64,000 nt of DNA from Streptomyces sp. NRRL S-350 (GCF_000719705.1 NZ_JOHO01000017.1:57113-121112), one strand, 5' to 3'; positions 32,427 through 43,831 are shown, counted from the stretch's first letter. The notes: a model not told the origin generated them from the letters alone. Translations and numbers: made by a program.

Positions 32427-34198
32427 AGCGGCCTCTCCGTGGTGTCGGGGAGCGGCTCCGGGGCCAGGAGCCGCTCCGGAATGTCCAGGTGGCGGGAGCG
32501 CAGCCACTCCCCGAGCGCCTTGGCCTGCGGGTCGAAGCGGTGCCGGGCGGCGACGCCCTCGCCGAGCAGCCCGGTGAGGGTGAAGTTGACGGCGCGCAGG
32601 TTCGGGAGGAGGTGCCGGGTGACGGGCAGGTCCGCCGTCTCGGGGAGGAGTTCCCGCAGCCGCTCCACCGTGAGGGCGTGCGCGAGCCAGCGCCAGCCGT
32701 CGTCGGTGCGGGCCCAGACGCCGAGGTTGGCGTCGCCGCCCTTGTCTCCGCTGCGGGCACCGGCCACCAGGCCGAGCGGAGCCCGCCGGGTCGGTCCGGC
32801 CGGCAGCGGTTCGGCCGGCAGCGGTTCGGCCGGCAGCGGTTCGGGGGGCCGGCGCACTGCGGCACGGGGCTGCCCGGTGGTCGGCACGGGGGGAACGGCG
32901 ATCCGGCGGCCGTCCGGCAGGACGGCGGTGTGCTCGACGGCCTCGGCGTCGACGGACGCGGCGGTGAACACCCCGTACGGCGTGCCCGGCCCGGGCGGGG
33001 CGGTGAGGTGGAAACCGGGGTAGCCGGCGAGACCCAGCTCCACGGCGGCCCTGCCGACCTCCCGTCCGACCTTGGCCGGGTCGGCATCGCGGACGGCCAG
33101 CCGCAGGAGGGCGGAGGCGGCCTCCTCGGTCGACGCGTCCGGGTGGTCCGTCCTGGCGAGCGTCCAGCGCAGTTCCGCCGGGCGGGCCTCGGGCGGCAGG
33201 GCCCCGGCGAACTGCCGTTGCACCAGGGCGGACTTCGCTTCGATGTCGAGGCCGGTGAGGACGAACACCACCTCGTTGTGGTGGCCGCCGAGCCGGTTGA
33301 GGCCCACCTTCAGCGTGGGCGGCGGGGCCTCGCCCCGTACGCCGTCGATCCGGATCCGGTCCGGGCCCTCCTCGGTGAGCCGGACGGTGTCCAGCCGGGC
33401 GGTGACGTCCGGCCCGAGGTAGTGCGGTCCGCCGGTCTCGTACAGGAGTTGGGCGGTGACGGTGCCGACGGTGACGGCACCGCCGGTGCCCGGGTGCTTG
33501 GTGATCACGCTGGAGCCGTCGGCGTGCAGTTCGGCGATCGGGAAGCCGGGCCGGGTCACGTCGTGCTCGCGGAAGAAGGCGTAGTTGCCGCCCGTCGCCT
33601 GGGCGCCGCACTCCAGGACGTGTCCGGCGACCACCGCCCCGGCCAGGGCGTCGAGGTCGTCCGGAGCCCAGCCGAAGCGGGCGATCCCGGGCCCGACGAC
33701 CAGCGCCGCATCCGTCACCCGGCCGGTGACCACCACGTCCGCGCCCTCGGTCAGGCAGGTCGCGACGCCGAAGGCCCCGAGATAGGCGTTGGCCGCCAAC
33801 AGTCCGTCGGGAAGGCCCAGTTCGGCCCGGCGCGGCAGCAGGTCGTCGCCCTCGACATGAGCGACGGCGGCCTCGACGCCCAGGCGCCGGGCCAGTTCGC
33901 GCAGTTCGCCGGCGAGCCGGGCCGGGTTGAGGCCGCCCGCGTTCACCACGATCTTCACGTCCCGCTCGCGGGCCAGGCCCAGGCACTCCTCCATCTGGCG
34001 CAGGAACGTCCGGGCGTAGCCGAGCGACGGGTCCTTCAGCCGGTCCCGCGCCAGGATGAGCATGGTCAACTCGGCCAGGTAGTCCCCGGTGAGCACGTCG
34101 ATCGGCCCGCCGGTGAGCATCTCCCGCATCGCGGTGAACCGGTCGCCGTAGAAGCCCGATCCGTTGCCGATCCGCAGTACCGTGCCGTCGCGCGCCAA
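32423..34198 (-). CDS. AtuA family (DUF1446) protein with C-terminal ferredoxin-fold-like domain
   Basis: A 591-residue protein. The DUF1446/AtuA domain covers about residues 5-450 (VLRIGNGSGFYGDR, then GDYLAELTM, VVNAGGLNPARL, TGRVTDAALVVGP). A Pro/Glu linker encoded by a 15-bp repeat leads to a C-terminal domain of about 100 residues (LVAGARSGDKGGDANLGVWAR). AtuA is needed for acyclic terpene (citronellol, geraniol) utilisation in Pseudomonas, but its reaction is unknown. TTG 34198 lies four bases after GGGGAGG and the conserved RIGNGSG motif starts eight residues later, supporting it. First gene of the minus-strand operon reaching 27568. Confidence 0.82.
   Translation of the reverse strand: MARDGTVLRIGNGSGFYGDRFTAMREMLTGGPIDVLTGDYLAELTMLILARDRLKDPSLGYARTFLRQMEECLGLARERDVKIVVNAGGLNPARLAGELRELARRLGVEAAVAHVEGDDLLPRRAELGLPDGLLAANAYLGAFGVATCLTEGADVVVTGRVTDAALVVGPGIARFGWAPDDLDALAGAVVAGHVLECGAQATGGNYAFFREHDVTRPGFPIAELHADGSSVITKHPGTGGAVTVGTVTAQLLYETGGPHYLGPDVTARLDTVRLTEEGPDRIRIDGVRGEAPPPTLKVGLNRLGGHHNEVVFVLTGLDIEAKSALVQRQFAGALPPEARPAELRWTLARTDHPDASTEEAASALLRLAVRDADPAKVGREVGRAAVELGLAGYPGFHLTAPPGPGTPYGVFTAASVDAEAVEHTAVLPDGRRIAVPPVPTTGQPRAAVRRPPEPLPAEPLPAEPLPAGPTRRAPLGLVAGARSGDKGGDANLGVWARTDDGWRWLAHALTVERLRELLPETADLPVTRHLLPNLRAVNFTLTGLLGEGVAARHRFDPQAKALGEWLRSRHLDIPERLLAPEPLPDTTERPL
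32800..32847 (-). repeat. Three 15-bp coding repeats in AtuA-like linker
   Basis: GGCAGCGGTTCGGCC (plus strand) repeats three times and encodes PLPAE repeats in the linker between the two domains. In-frame expansion. Confidence 0.8.
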
Positions 34199-34430
34199 TG
34201 CGCCTCCCCTGCCGGTGAGTTGGCGGCGCCCCAGCACGAGCGCCGTCGGGCAGCAGCGTGGCACCGCTCCGAGAAAAAAGCAATCACGCCTGCTTGTTTC
34301 CCTGAGCGGAACAGCCGGGCGGCAACTGCCCGCCACGACCGGAACCGCCGGCGGACGCCGGCCGTTGGCAGGTCGACGGCTGTGAACCATCCACCGGGAT
34401 CCGGGATCCGCGAATGACAGGTACCGCTTG
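34199..34430. promoter_or_regulatory. Divergent region between AtuA operon and dioxygenase pair
   Basis: This 232-bp region should hold promoters for both directions. It contains an AT-rich patch (around 34270-34305, with six A residues at 34273) that is unusual for the window, and a GGATCCGGGATCCG direct repeat 30 bp before the plus-strand start. No convincing -35/-10 pair could be fixed by eye. Confidence 0.4.
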
Positions 34431-35660
34431 ATGCACACGACAGAGCCGGCAGAAGCCCGGATCGAGGACACGGGCAACGTCCTGGTCGCGCCCTCGACGC
34501 TGCACGACGACGACGCGGTCAGGGACTTCTTCGGGACCACGATCACGCCGGAGGCCCTTGCCTCCGCCCCGCCCGACCTGGCGCACCGGACCGTCTACCT
34601 GTGCGGCGACGTATCGGGGCTCAGTGGCCGCCAACTGCGTTCGGCCGCGCGGGTGTTCGTCGTCCGGGAGCTGTCCCGGGGGTACCACGGGGACGCCGAC
34701 CGGCCGTGGACCGTCGTCGACCGCGGACGGGTGCCCGTCCGCGTGCACGGCGTCGGCGTGTACTACCGCCGCTTCTTCGACCTCGGCGACGACCACTTCG
34801 GGCGGATCCGCGCGGAGCACGCGTTCCAGTCCCTGACGGAGTCCACCAAACCCGGCACGGCGCACCGCAGCGGAATCTACCTGACGCCCGTCACACGACA
34901 CGGCGACGAACTGCGCTTCCGCCTGCTCCGGTGCTCCACCAACCTCTCGGGGCCGACCGAGAACTTCGGCCCGACCGACACCCGCATCGTGGCGGACCTG
35001 AACCGCGAGGCCGCCGCCGTCTTCCGGCACCACGCACCGCTGAACCACGTCCTCGCCCAGACCTACCACAACACCGCTGCCACGGCCGGGCGCAAGCAGT
35101 CCAAGGCCAGGATCGCGGCCCACGCCGACAAGACCAAGGACATGCCCGCCAACGGCATCATGGCCTTCTGCACCTTCTACGACCGGCTCGACGAACTGCA
35201 GCCACTGGCCGAGGACGCCTTCGACTACGGCGTGAAGGGTGCCAGCGGGCTGACCAGGCTCCGCTTCCGCCTCAAGGAGCCGGTCGGGGAACGCGGCGGG
35301 GGCGCGCTGCCCCAGCAGTTCGAGCTGACCCTCTATCCCGGCTCCGTGTTCTTCATGCCGCTGTCCACCAACCGCCTGTACACGCACGAGATCCGGCCCT
35401 CCATGGTGGACGCCGAACTGCTCCCGACCCGCCTGGGCTACGTGGTGCGCTGTTCCGACACCGAAGCCGTCCACAAGGACGGCCGCACCTTCCTCGACGT
35501 GGCCGGAGACCTGGTGGAGCTGGGGCCGCCCACACCGGCCGGCATGGACGAGCTGCGCAGGCTGTACGCCGAGGAGAACAGGACCTCGTCCGCGATCGAC
35601 TACGGCGACCGATTCCGCTTCAGCATGAACTCGGGAGACTACCTTGCCCCCCGGATCTAG
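34431..35660 (+). CDS. AlkB-like 2-oxoglutarate/Fe(II) oxygenase superfamily protein, first of pair
   Basis: A 409-residue protein I do not recognise as a named family. The second half has the layout of a double-stranded beta-helix oxygenase: Tyr in QTYHNT, then His 231-x-Asp 233 (AAHADKTKDMPANG), distal His 319 (NRLYTHEIRPS) and an Arg 14-20 residues later (334 or 340, TRLGYVVRCSD) to bind 2-oxoglutarate. The first 200 residues carry no domain I recognise. No signal peptide. The next gene is a shorter protein with the same motif set and starts inside this one, so the two likely work together. ATG 34431 preferred over the adjacent TTG 34428. Substrate (nucleic acid, protein or metabolite) unknown; the AlkB likeness is from motif spacing. 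Confidence 0.65.
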   Translation: MHTTEPAEARIEDTGNVLVAPSTLHDDDAVRDFFGTTITPEALASAPPDLAHRTVYLCGDVSGLSGRQLRSAARVFVVRELSRGYHGDADRPWTVVDRGRVPVRVHGVGVYYRRFFDLGDDHFGRIRAEHAFQSLTESTKPGTAHRSGIYLTPVTRHGDELRFRLLRCSTNLSGPTENFGPTDTRIVADLNREAAAVFRHHAPLNHVLAQTYHNTAATAGRKQSKARIAAHADKTKDMPANGIMAFCTFYDRLDELQPLAEDAFDYGVKGASGLTRLRFRLKEPVGERGGGALPQQFELTLYPGSVFFMPLSTNRLYTHEIRPSMVDAELLPTRLGYVVRCSDTEAVHKDGRTFLDVAGDLVELGPPTPAGMDELRRLYAEENRTSSAIDYGDRFRFSMNSGDYLAPRI

Positions 35661-36414
35661 GATCTCGGACGACATCATCTCGGGCACCTTGCCGGCCGAG
35701 GGGGATCCCTTTGCCGAGCTGTCGGCATCGGCCCGCCTCGAAGACGTGGGAAAGGGCCGGCGGGGCGCCGTCCTCACCAGGATCGACGAGGCGGGCGGCG
35801 TACCCCTCGTGCGCACCACCACCCGGTACGGCAGCCCCGCGCAGCGCTTCCGGGCGGTGCACGAACGCCTGGCGCAACGGATCCGGGAGCACCTGGGGCT
35901 TCCGGTCGGCTTCGACAACGCCCTCATCGAGAGCTACACCAACGCCTACACCACCATGGGCGGCCATTCCGACCAGGCCCTCGATCTGGCCGACGGCTCG
36001 TTCATCGCCGTCTTCTCCTGCTACCTGCACGCCGAGGCGGGCCCGCCCAGGCAGCTGATCTTCGAATCGAAGGAGTCGGCGGGCGAGACCTTCGCGATCC
36101 CCCTCGCCCACAACGGTGTCGTCGCGTTCTCCGTCGACACGAATCGGCGGCTCAGACACCGAATCGTCCTGGAAAAGGCCGCCCGAACAGCGGAGAACCA
36201 ATGGCTGGGCGTGACCTTCCGGACGTCGAAGACCCTCCTACGGTTCCGCGACGGGCTCCCGTACCTGCCGCACGGTGCACGGCTCGTCGCGGCCGACGAC
36301 GAGCAGCGGCAGGAGTTCTACCGACTGCGGCGCCGCGAGAACGAGGAAACGGACTTCGGCTACCCGCCGCTGACGTACACCGTCAGCGAGAGCGACCTGA
36401 TGCCGCCCGTCTGA
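35644..36414 (+). CDS. AlkB-like 2-oxoglutarate/Fe(II) oxygenase superfamily protein, second of pair
   Basis: A 256-residue protein with the AlkB-type motif order: NAY (Asn-x-Tyr) followed by MGGHSDQALDL giving His 108 and Asp 110, distal His 172 (RRLRHRIVL) and Arg 193 (GVTFRTSKT). The strand after HxD reads SFIAVFSCYLH, matching the core beta strand. TTG 35644 has GGGAG seven bases upstream and overlaps the upstream gene by 17 bp, implying coupling. It resembles the C-terminal half of its partner in motif spacing, so the pair may derive from duplication. Codon use here looks slightly less GC3-biased than in neighbours, a possible sign of transfer; this is an eye estimate. Confidence 0.7.
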   Translation: MPPGSRISDDIISGTLPAEGDPFAELSASARLEDVGKGRRGAVLTRIDEAGGVPLVRTTTRYGSPAQRFRAVHERLAQRIREHLGLPVGFDNALIESYTNAYTTMGGHSDQALDLADGSFIAVFSCYLHAEAGPPRQLIFESKESAGETFAIPLAHNGVVAFSVDTNRRLRHRIVLEKAARTAENQWLGVTFRTSKTLLRFRDGLPYLPHGARLVAADDEQRQEFYRLRRRENEETDFGYPPLTYTVSESDLMPPV

Positions 36415-36529
36415 CCCTGCAGGACCACGAACGGTCGCGGTCCGTCACCGGGCGCCGCGCGGAGCGGCCGGGCGGACCGATCAGGATTCGAGAAGCGCCC
36501 GGCCCGGGGGCGCGCCTAGCGTTGCAGCC

Positions 36530-36943
36530 ATGAACGACATCAGCATTCACTGGACCTTCCTCCCGCACACCGACCCCGAGGCCTCCCTGGCCTTCTACCG
36601 CGACCTGCTCGGCTTCGAGGTCCGCAACGACGTCGGCGGCGGCCCGATGCGCTGGATCACCCTCGGGGCGCCCGGCCAGCCCGGCGTCTCGGTGGTGCTG
36701 GAGCCGCCGGCCGCCGACCCCGGGGTGACGGAGGAGGAGCGCAGGACCATCACCGAGATGATGGCCAAGGGCACCTACGCCCGGCTCGTCCTGGCCACCA
36801 CCGACCTGGACGGCACCTACGACCGGCTGAAGTCCGGCGGCGCCGAACTGGTGCAGGAGCCCACCGAGCAGCCGTGGGGCCAGCGCGACTGCGCCTTCCG
36901 TGACCCGGCCGGCAACATGATCCGCTTCAACGAGGTGCGCTGA
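36530..36943 (+). CDS. VOC family protein (glyoxalase/bleomycin-resistance fold)
   Basis: A 137-residue vicinal-oxygen-chelate protein: HWTFLPHTDPEASLAFYRDL at the start and a C-terminal half ending in QRDCAFRDPAGNMIRFNEV. Members are metal enzymes or drug-binding resistance proteins. A -10-like TAGCGT ends seven bases before the ATG, so the transcript is probably leaderless. It precedes a UvrA-like ATPase gene on the same strand (127 bp gap with repeats); that pairing hints at a defence role against a DNA-acting or bulky compound but is not specific. Confidence 0.82.
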   Translation: MNDISIHWTFLPHTDPEASLAFYRDLLGFEVRNDVGGGPMRWITLGAPGQPGVSVVLEPPAADPGVTEEERRTITEMMAKGTYARLVLATTDLDGTYDRLKSGGAELVQEPTEQPWGQRDCAFRDPAGNMIRFNEVR

Positions 36944-36945
36944 GC

Positions 36946-37012
36946 CACCCGGCCACCGCACACCCGGCCACCGCACACCCGACGACCGCAACACCCGGCC
37001 ACCGCAACACCC
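36946..37012. repeat. Degenerate tandem repeat between VOC and UvrA-like genes
   Basis: About five imperfect copies of a unit near ACCCGGCCACCGCAC fill most of the 127-bp spacer. A GC-rich inverted repeat (CGGGCCCG near 37016 and again near 37036) follows and may act as a weak terminator or attenuator. Confidence 0.7.
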
Positions 37013-37070
37013 GACGGGCCCGCCCCCACGTGGGACGGGCCCGACCGACCGACAGGGAGAGACGAGAACC

Positions 37071-39458
<2,388 letters not shown>

Positions 39459-39520
39459 GCCCGGGCCCTCCCGCCCGGGCGGACGGCCGGCGGGAGGGCC
39501 GTCGTCCTGAGGCGTCCGCG

Positions 39521-40030
39521 TCAGCCCAGCGGGAGGGACATCTCCAGGATCCGGGCCGAGGCGTCCAGCACGTACGGCGTCGCGCCCCCGGTGTACGTGA
39601 ACCCGCGCCGCAGGTAGAAGGCGGCGGCGCGGGGGTTCGCCTCGTGCACCCCGAGCAGCATCCGCCCGGCGCCCCGGCCGCGGGCCCAGGCGAGCACCGC
39701 GTCCAGCAGGGCGTCCGCGACGCCGAGTTCGCGGCCTCGGTGCGCCGGGTCCACCCAGACGCCGATCAGGTCGACGGCGTCGGCCCGGTCGGCGTTCGGC
39801 ACGGACAGCATCGTGCCGACCCACTCCCCGTCGGCGTCCACCGCGACCAGGCCGATCCTGCCGGGCTCGTCGACCCAGTTCGTCCGGGCCCGCCAGTTGC
39901 CCTCGCCCTGGTGGCTCGCGTACTCGTGGGTCTCGCCGAACGCCAGGGGTGTGTCGAGGAGTTGGGCCAGCCGCACCTTCCGCAGGCGCTGCCAGTCCTC
40001 GCGGCCGATCCGCTCGATCCGGTACTCCAT
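39521..40030 (-). CDS. GNAT family N-acetyltransferase
   Basis: A 169-residue GNAT protein: acetyl-CoA binding motif near VDPAHRGRELGVADALLDAV (Q/RxxGxG/A variant), followed by NPRAAAFYLRRGFTYTGGA. Acts on an amine substrate that cannot be named. ATG 40030 with GGGGAG upstream and the conserved YRIERIGREDW start; a GTG further upstream is less likely. Single gene; convergent with the UvrA-like gene. Confidence 0.8.
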   Translation of the reverse strand: MEYRIERIGREDWQRLRKVRLAQLLDTPLAFGETHEYASHQGEGNWRARTNWVDEPGRIGLVAVDADGEWVGTMLSVPNADRADAVDLIGVWVDPAHRGRELGVADALLDAVLAWARGRGAGRMLLGVHEANPRAAAFYLRRGFTYTGGATPYVLDASARILEMSLPLG

Positions 40031-40129
40031 CGTCTCCCCGTCTCCTCCCTGCCACACGGCGCTGCCTCCGCCGCCGGGGATCACCGGCGGCGGAGGCAGG
40101 GTACGGAGGCAGGATAGCCGCGGCTCACG

Positions 40130-41998
40130 TCACGGCTTGATGCGGACCACCTGGGGGTCGTGGTCGCTCGCCTGCTGGGCGAACTCGGAGTTGATGTGCA
40201 CCACGTCGTACTTGGCGTAGCCGACCTCGGGGCTGACCAGGATGTGGTCCAGCACCTGCGAGTTGCCCTGGTAGACGTAGGAGTACTGCTCGGTCTCGGG
40301 CAGCTCGTTCACCAGGTCGCGCAGGACGCCGCCCTTGGTGAGCGCGGCCAGCGCGGGCGAGAACTGGTAGTCGTTGAAGTCGCCGAGGGAGACGACCCTG
40401 GCCTCCTTGTCGGCGGCGAGCAGCTGCGCGACGAAGGCCTGCTCGACCGTCGCCTGCCTGGTCCGCTGCACTTCGGAGCTGCGGGTCGGCTGCTGGAAGC
40501 GGCTGTCGATGCCCTGGTCGCCGCCCTTGCTGTTGAAGTGGTTGGCGATCACGAAGACCTTCTGGCCGCGGAACGAGAACTGCCCGACCAGGGGCTTGCG
40601 GCTGTTGGTCCAGGCCTCGTCGTCGGGCTCGATCCGGCCGGGCGAGGCGGTGAGCGCGGTGGTGGCGCCGGTGCCGGTGACGCCGACGGCGGTGGTGGCG
40701 CCGCCGCCCGCGATGTCGGTGAAGGAGACCCGCTGCGGGTTGAACAGGAAGACCTGGCGGATGTTGCCGCCGGGCTCGCCGCCGTCCTTGCCGTCCTGCG
40801 GGTCGATCGAGCGCCAGTCGTAGGCCGGGCCGCCGGCCGCCTTGATCGCGGCGATGAACTTGGCGACGGTCTGGCTCGCGTCCACCGTGCCGTCGTTCTT
40901 GCTGCCGTTGTCGTCCTGGATCTCCTCCAGGGCGACGACGTCGGGCGAGCGCAGGTTGGTGACGACGCCCTGGGCGAGCTCGGCGAACTTGGCGTCCGGG
41001 TTGTTCGGGGCCAGGTTCTCCACGTTGTAGGTGGCGAGGGTGAGTTCGCGGTCGCTCGGCTGGGCGGTCACCTCGCGCTGGAGGTGGTTGTCCTTGAGGG
41101 CGCCCACGGTGCCGGCGACGAGCGTGTAGCCGCCGAACTGGTTGTAGTCCAGCGGGCCGGTGGTGGTGCCGGTCAGCTCGTCGCCGACGTTGGCCACCGG
41201 GAACGGCTGCTGCGAGGCCGCCGCCTGCTGCTGCACCATCAGGCGGCCCACGTTGGGCTCGCGGTAGGACTCGTACAGCACGCCGCCGCGCTTGCTGCGC
41301 TGGTCCTGGCGGTCGGCGGCGACCCAGAGCTCGTTGTACTTGTCGGTCGCCTGGATCACCCGGACGTCCTTGACCTGGACGAGCATGCCCTCCAGGGACT
41401 CGTAGAAGTCCAGGGCGTACTTCTCCGGGTCGAGCCGGACGGCGTCGATGGTGCCGTCGGGGCCGGCCGCCGGGGCGTAGGTGCCGGGGATGTTGCGGGT
41501 GTCCACGACCACCGGGGCGGGCAGCGGGTTGCCCGAGGAGACGACCGTGACGCCCGGGGCGGAGATCTCGGTGACGGACTGCGAGCCGCCGGAGTAGCTC
41601 GGGTAGTACTCGGTGACCTTGCCGCTCACCAGCACGGAGTCGCCGACCTTCACGGTCGGGTTGCCGCCGGTGAAGACGAAGATGCCCTCGCTGGTGGCCG
41701 GGTCGGCGTCGGGGTTCGGGTCCTGGATCCAGAAGCCCTTGGAACTGCCGTACGCGCGCACGCCGGTGACGGTCCCGGGGACGCCGGTGACGGGCTTGCC
41801 GGCCTGCGGGGATATCCGGGTGGTGCCCTGGACGTCGTGGATCCGCAGCGGGCCGGCCTCGGTCGGGGCGGGGGTGGCGGCAGCGGCGGCGTTCGCCACC
41901 GGCAGGGGGACGAGCACCAGCGAGGCGGCCAGCGAGGCCGGGATCAGGGCGGCGCGCAGCAGGGCTCTGCGGGGGCGTGGTGCGGGAGCGGTGGTCAC
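40130..41998 (-). CDS. Secreted ExeM-like nuclease (endonuclease/exonuclease/phosphatase fold)
   Basis: A 622-residue extracellular nuclease. Signal peptide: Arg-rich N-terminus, hydrophobic core PASLAASLVLVPLPVANAAA. An OB-fold-like domain follows (VTGVPGTVTGVRAYGSSKGF, KVGDSVLVSGKV), then an EEP phosphodiesterase domain with TYNVENLAP, ALEEIQDDNGS, NHFNSKGGDQ, SLGDFNDYQFS and the final SDHDPQV, the expected catalytic Asn/Glu/Asp/His set. It degrades extracellular DNA (phosphate scavenging, or during mycelial lysis). GTG 41998, ten bases after AGGAG, preferred; a GTG 11 codons upstream lacks a site. Single gene with a likely promoter at 42132-42161. Confidence 0.87.
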   Translation of the reverse strand: MTTAPAPRPRRALLRAALIPASLAASLVLVPLPVANAAAAATPAPTEAGPLRIHDVQGTTRISPQAGKPVTGVPGTVTGVRAYGSSKGFWIQDPNPDADPATSEGIFVFTGGNPTVKVGDSVLVSGKVTEYYPSYSGGSQSVTEISAPGVTVVSSGNPLPAPVVVDTRNIPGTYAPAAGPDGTIDAVRLDPEKYALDFYESLEGMLVQVKDVRVIQATDKYNELWVAADRQDQRSKRGGVLYESYREPNVGRLMVQQQAAASQQPFPVANVGDELTGTTTGPLDYNQFGGYTLVAGTVGALKDNHLQREVTAQPSDRELTLATYNVENLAPNNPDAKFAELAQGVVTNLRSPDVVALEEIQDDNGSKNDGTVDASQTVAKFIAAIKAAGGPAYDWRSIDPQDGKDGGEPGGNIRQVFLFNPQRVSFTDIAGGGATTAVGVTGTGATTALTASPGRIEPDDEAWTNSRKPLVGQFSFRGQKVFVIANHFNSKGGDQGIDSRFQQPTRSSEVQRTRQATVEQAFVAQLLAADKEARVVSLGDFNDYQFSPALAALTKGGVLRDLVNELPETEQYSYVYQGNSQVLDHILVSPEVGYAKYDVVHINSEFAQQASDHDPQVVRIKP

Positions 41999-42131
41999 CG
42001 GGGCAGGACTCCTAGCTCCGCCGTGCGGCACGGTCGTGGCACGGCGGTCGGGGCGGAGGCGCGCTTCGGGCGCGCGCTACTCGCGTAGCGAAGGAGCGGG
42101 AGGCGGACGACCGCCCCCCGCGGCGCCCCTC

Positions 42132-42161
42132 AAGATACGCGCGTAGAAAATGCCCCGACAA
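42132..42161 (-). promoter_or_regulatory. Likely promoter of secreted nuclease gene
   Basis: On the minus strand TTGTCG (-35) and TATCTT (-10) are separated by 18 bp. The start codon lies about 125 bp downstream, giving a long leader that contains a small hairpin (GCTAC-TCGC-GTAGC, 42076-42089). Confidence 0.5.
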
Positions 42162-42223
42162 GACCTCGTCGATGAACTGTCGGTTCTGCTCCGATGACTT
42201 GACGGGCGGTCAGCCCAGCCTTC

Positions 42224-43177
42224 TCACAGCCCGCTCCCAGTGGACTCCCAGGAACCCTCGATCCGCTCCACGACCAGCTCGCACAGCTCGTGGGTGCGCA
42301 GCGCGTCGTGGGCGTCGACGGTGCGCCCGGCGCGGACGGCGTCCAGGAAGGCGAGGACGCACTGCTCGATGCCGCGCTGCCGGGCGACCGGCACCCAGTC
42401 GCCGCGCCGGCGGACGGTGGGCTGGCCGCGGTGGTCGATCACCTCGGCCAGGTTGCGCACCTCCCGCTTGGAGTCGGCGCCGGAGACCTCCAGGACCTCC
42501 TCGGTCGAACCGGACAGCCGGTTCATGATCCCCAGCGCGGTGAAGCCCTGGCCGCCCAGGGTGAGCACCACGTGCTCGACCAGGCCGTCCCGGCTGCGGG
42601 ACCGGACGTCCACGTGCTCGATCTCGCCGGGGGCGAGGAAGCGGAGCAGGTCCACGACGTGGATGAAGTCGTCGTAGACCAGGGTGCGGGCGGCCTCCGG
42701 CAGCCCCTCGCGGTTCTTCTGCAGCACGATCAGGTCGCGCGGGCGCTCCTTGGCCTGCACGTAGCCGGGCGCGTGGCGGCGGTTGAAGCCGACCATCAGC
42801 GAGCGGCCGGTGCGGTCGGCCAGGCCGACCAGGCGACGGGCGCCGTCCAGGGTGTTGTCGAGCGGCTTGTCCACGTAGACGTCCACGCCGGCGGTGAGCA
42901 GCTGCTCGACGATCGGGACGTGCTGGTCGGTGGCGGCGTGCACGAACGCGGCGCGGATGCCGCTGCCGATCAGCGCGCCGAGGTCGGTGAACCGGTGCTC
43001 GGGCGCGATCCGGTGGGCCTCGCCGATCCGGTCGAGCTTGGCCGCGTCCCGGGTCATCAGCCGCAGGTCGAGTCCGGGCAGCGCGGTGAGCACGGGCAGG
43101 TAGGCCTTCTGCGCGATGTCGCCGAGTCCGATCACCCCGACCGGGAGGCGGTGGTCGGTCGCTGCGGTCTCGCTCAT
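42224..43177 (-). CDS. Gfo/Idh/MocA family oxidoreductase
   Basis: A 317-residue NAD(P)-dependent oxidoreductase. N-terminal Rossmann motif GVIGLGDIAQKAYLPVL, then the family EKP-type motif in a variant form YVDKPLDNTLDGARRL (Lys at the catalytic position), followed by the C-terminal alpha/beta domain. Substrates in this family are mostly sugars or inositols. No operon partner; the divergent neighbour is not on the same transcript. ATG 43177. Confidence 0.85.
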   Translation of the reverse strand: MSETAATDHRLPVGVIGLGDIAQKAYLPVLTALPGLDLRLMTRDAAKLDRIGEAHRIAPEHRFTDLGALIGSGIRAAFVHAATDQHVPIVEQLLTAGVDVYVDKPLDNTLDGARRLVGLADRTGRSLMVGFNRRHAPGYVQAKERPRDLIVLQKNREGLPEAARTLVYDDFIHVVDLLRFLAPGEIEHVDVRSRSRDGLVEHVVLTLGGQGFTALGIMNRLSGSTEEVLEVSGADSKREVRNLAEVIDHRGQPTVRRRGDWVPVARQRGIEQCVLAFLDAVRAGRTVDAHDALRTHELCELVVERIEGSWESTGSGL

Positions 43178-43258
43178 GGGGCCCCTCGGGATGGTCGGGA
43201 TGTCCGGGCTGTACGGACGGTCATCGGTCCCACCCTATGCGTGCGGCTGCGCGGCGGC

Positions 43259-43801
43259 TCAGGCGGCCAGCAGGGCCTGCGCGATGCCGCGGGCCCGCCA
43301 GGCGGCGTCCGGGGTGCCCTCGCGCAGGGCGGTGACGATGGCGCCGTCCATCAGCAGGGCGAGCTGCCTCGCACGACAGGCGGGTTCGGGGATGCCGGCG
43401 TCCCGCAGGAGCTGCTCGACCAGCTCGATGACGCGTCTCTTGTGGAGGGCCGCCATCTCCCGGGCGGGGCTGGTGCGGTCGGCGATCTCGGTCATCGTGT
43501 TGATGGCGACGCACCCGCGGTAGTCCTGCGCCGCGAACCGTTCGGCCAGGGCGTCGAAGACGTGGAGCGGGTGGCCGCCGTGGGCCGCGACCCGTTCGGC
43601 CAGCCAGGCGCGCCACCGCGCGTCCCGGCCTTCCAGGACGGCCGTCACCAGGGCCTCCTTGCCGGCGAAGTGCCGGTAGAAGGAGGCCCGGCCCACACCG
43701 GACTCGGAGAGGATGCGCTCCACGCCGACCGCGTGGATCCCGTGTGCGTAGAAGAGGGATTCGGCCGTGCTCAGCAGGCGCGCCCGTGCGTTGACTGCCA
43801 T
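43259..43801 (-). CDS. TetR family regulator
   Basis: A 180-residue TetR protein; HTH reads VERILSESGVGRASFYRHFA (residues about 30-50). The C-terminal domain has a single Cys in YRGCVAINTMTEIAD, a pattern of the TetR subgroup often paired with oxidoreductases or efflux proteins. ATG 43801 with AGGA eight bases upstream; a -10-like TAGGAT also lies there. Divergent from a 67-residue protein gene across a striking double palindrome, so it should regulate both. The Gfo/Idh/MocA gene lies 81 bp downstream on the same strand. Confidence 0.85.
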   Translation of the reverse strand: MAVNARARLLSTAESLFYAHGIHAVGVERILSESGVGRASFYRHFAGKEALVTAVLEGRDARWRAWLAERVAAHGGHPLHVFDALAERFAAQDYRGCVAINTMTEIADRTSPAREMAALHKRRVIELVEQLLRDAGIPEPACRARQLALLMDGAIVTALREGTPDAAWRARGIAQALLAA

Positions 43802-43831
43802 GGGACGGATCCTAACCACTCTTGACGCCAA

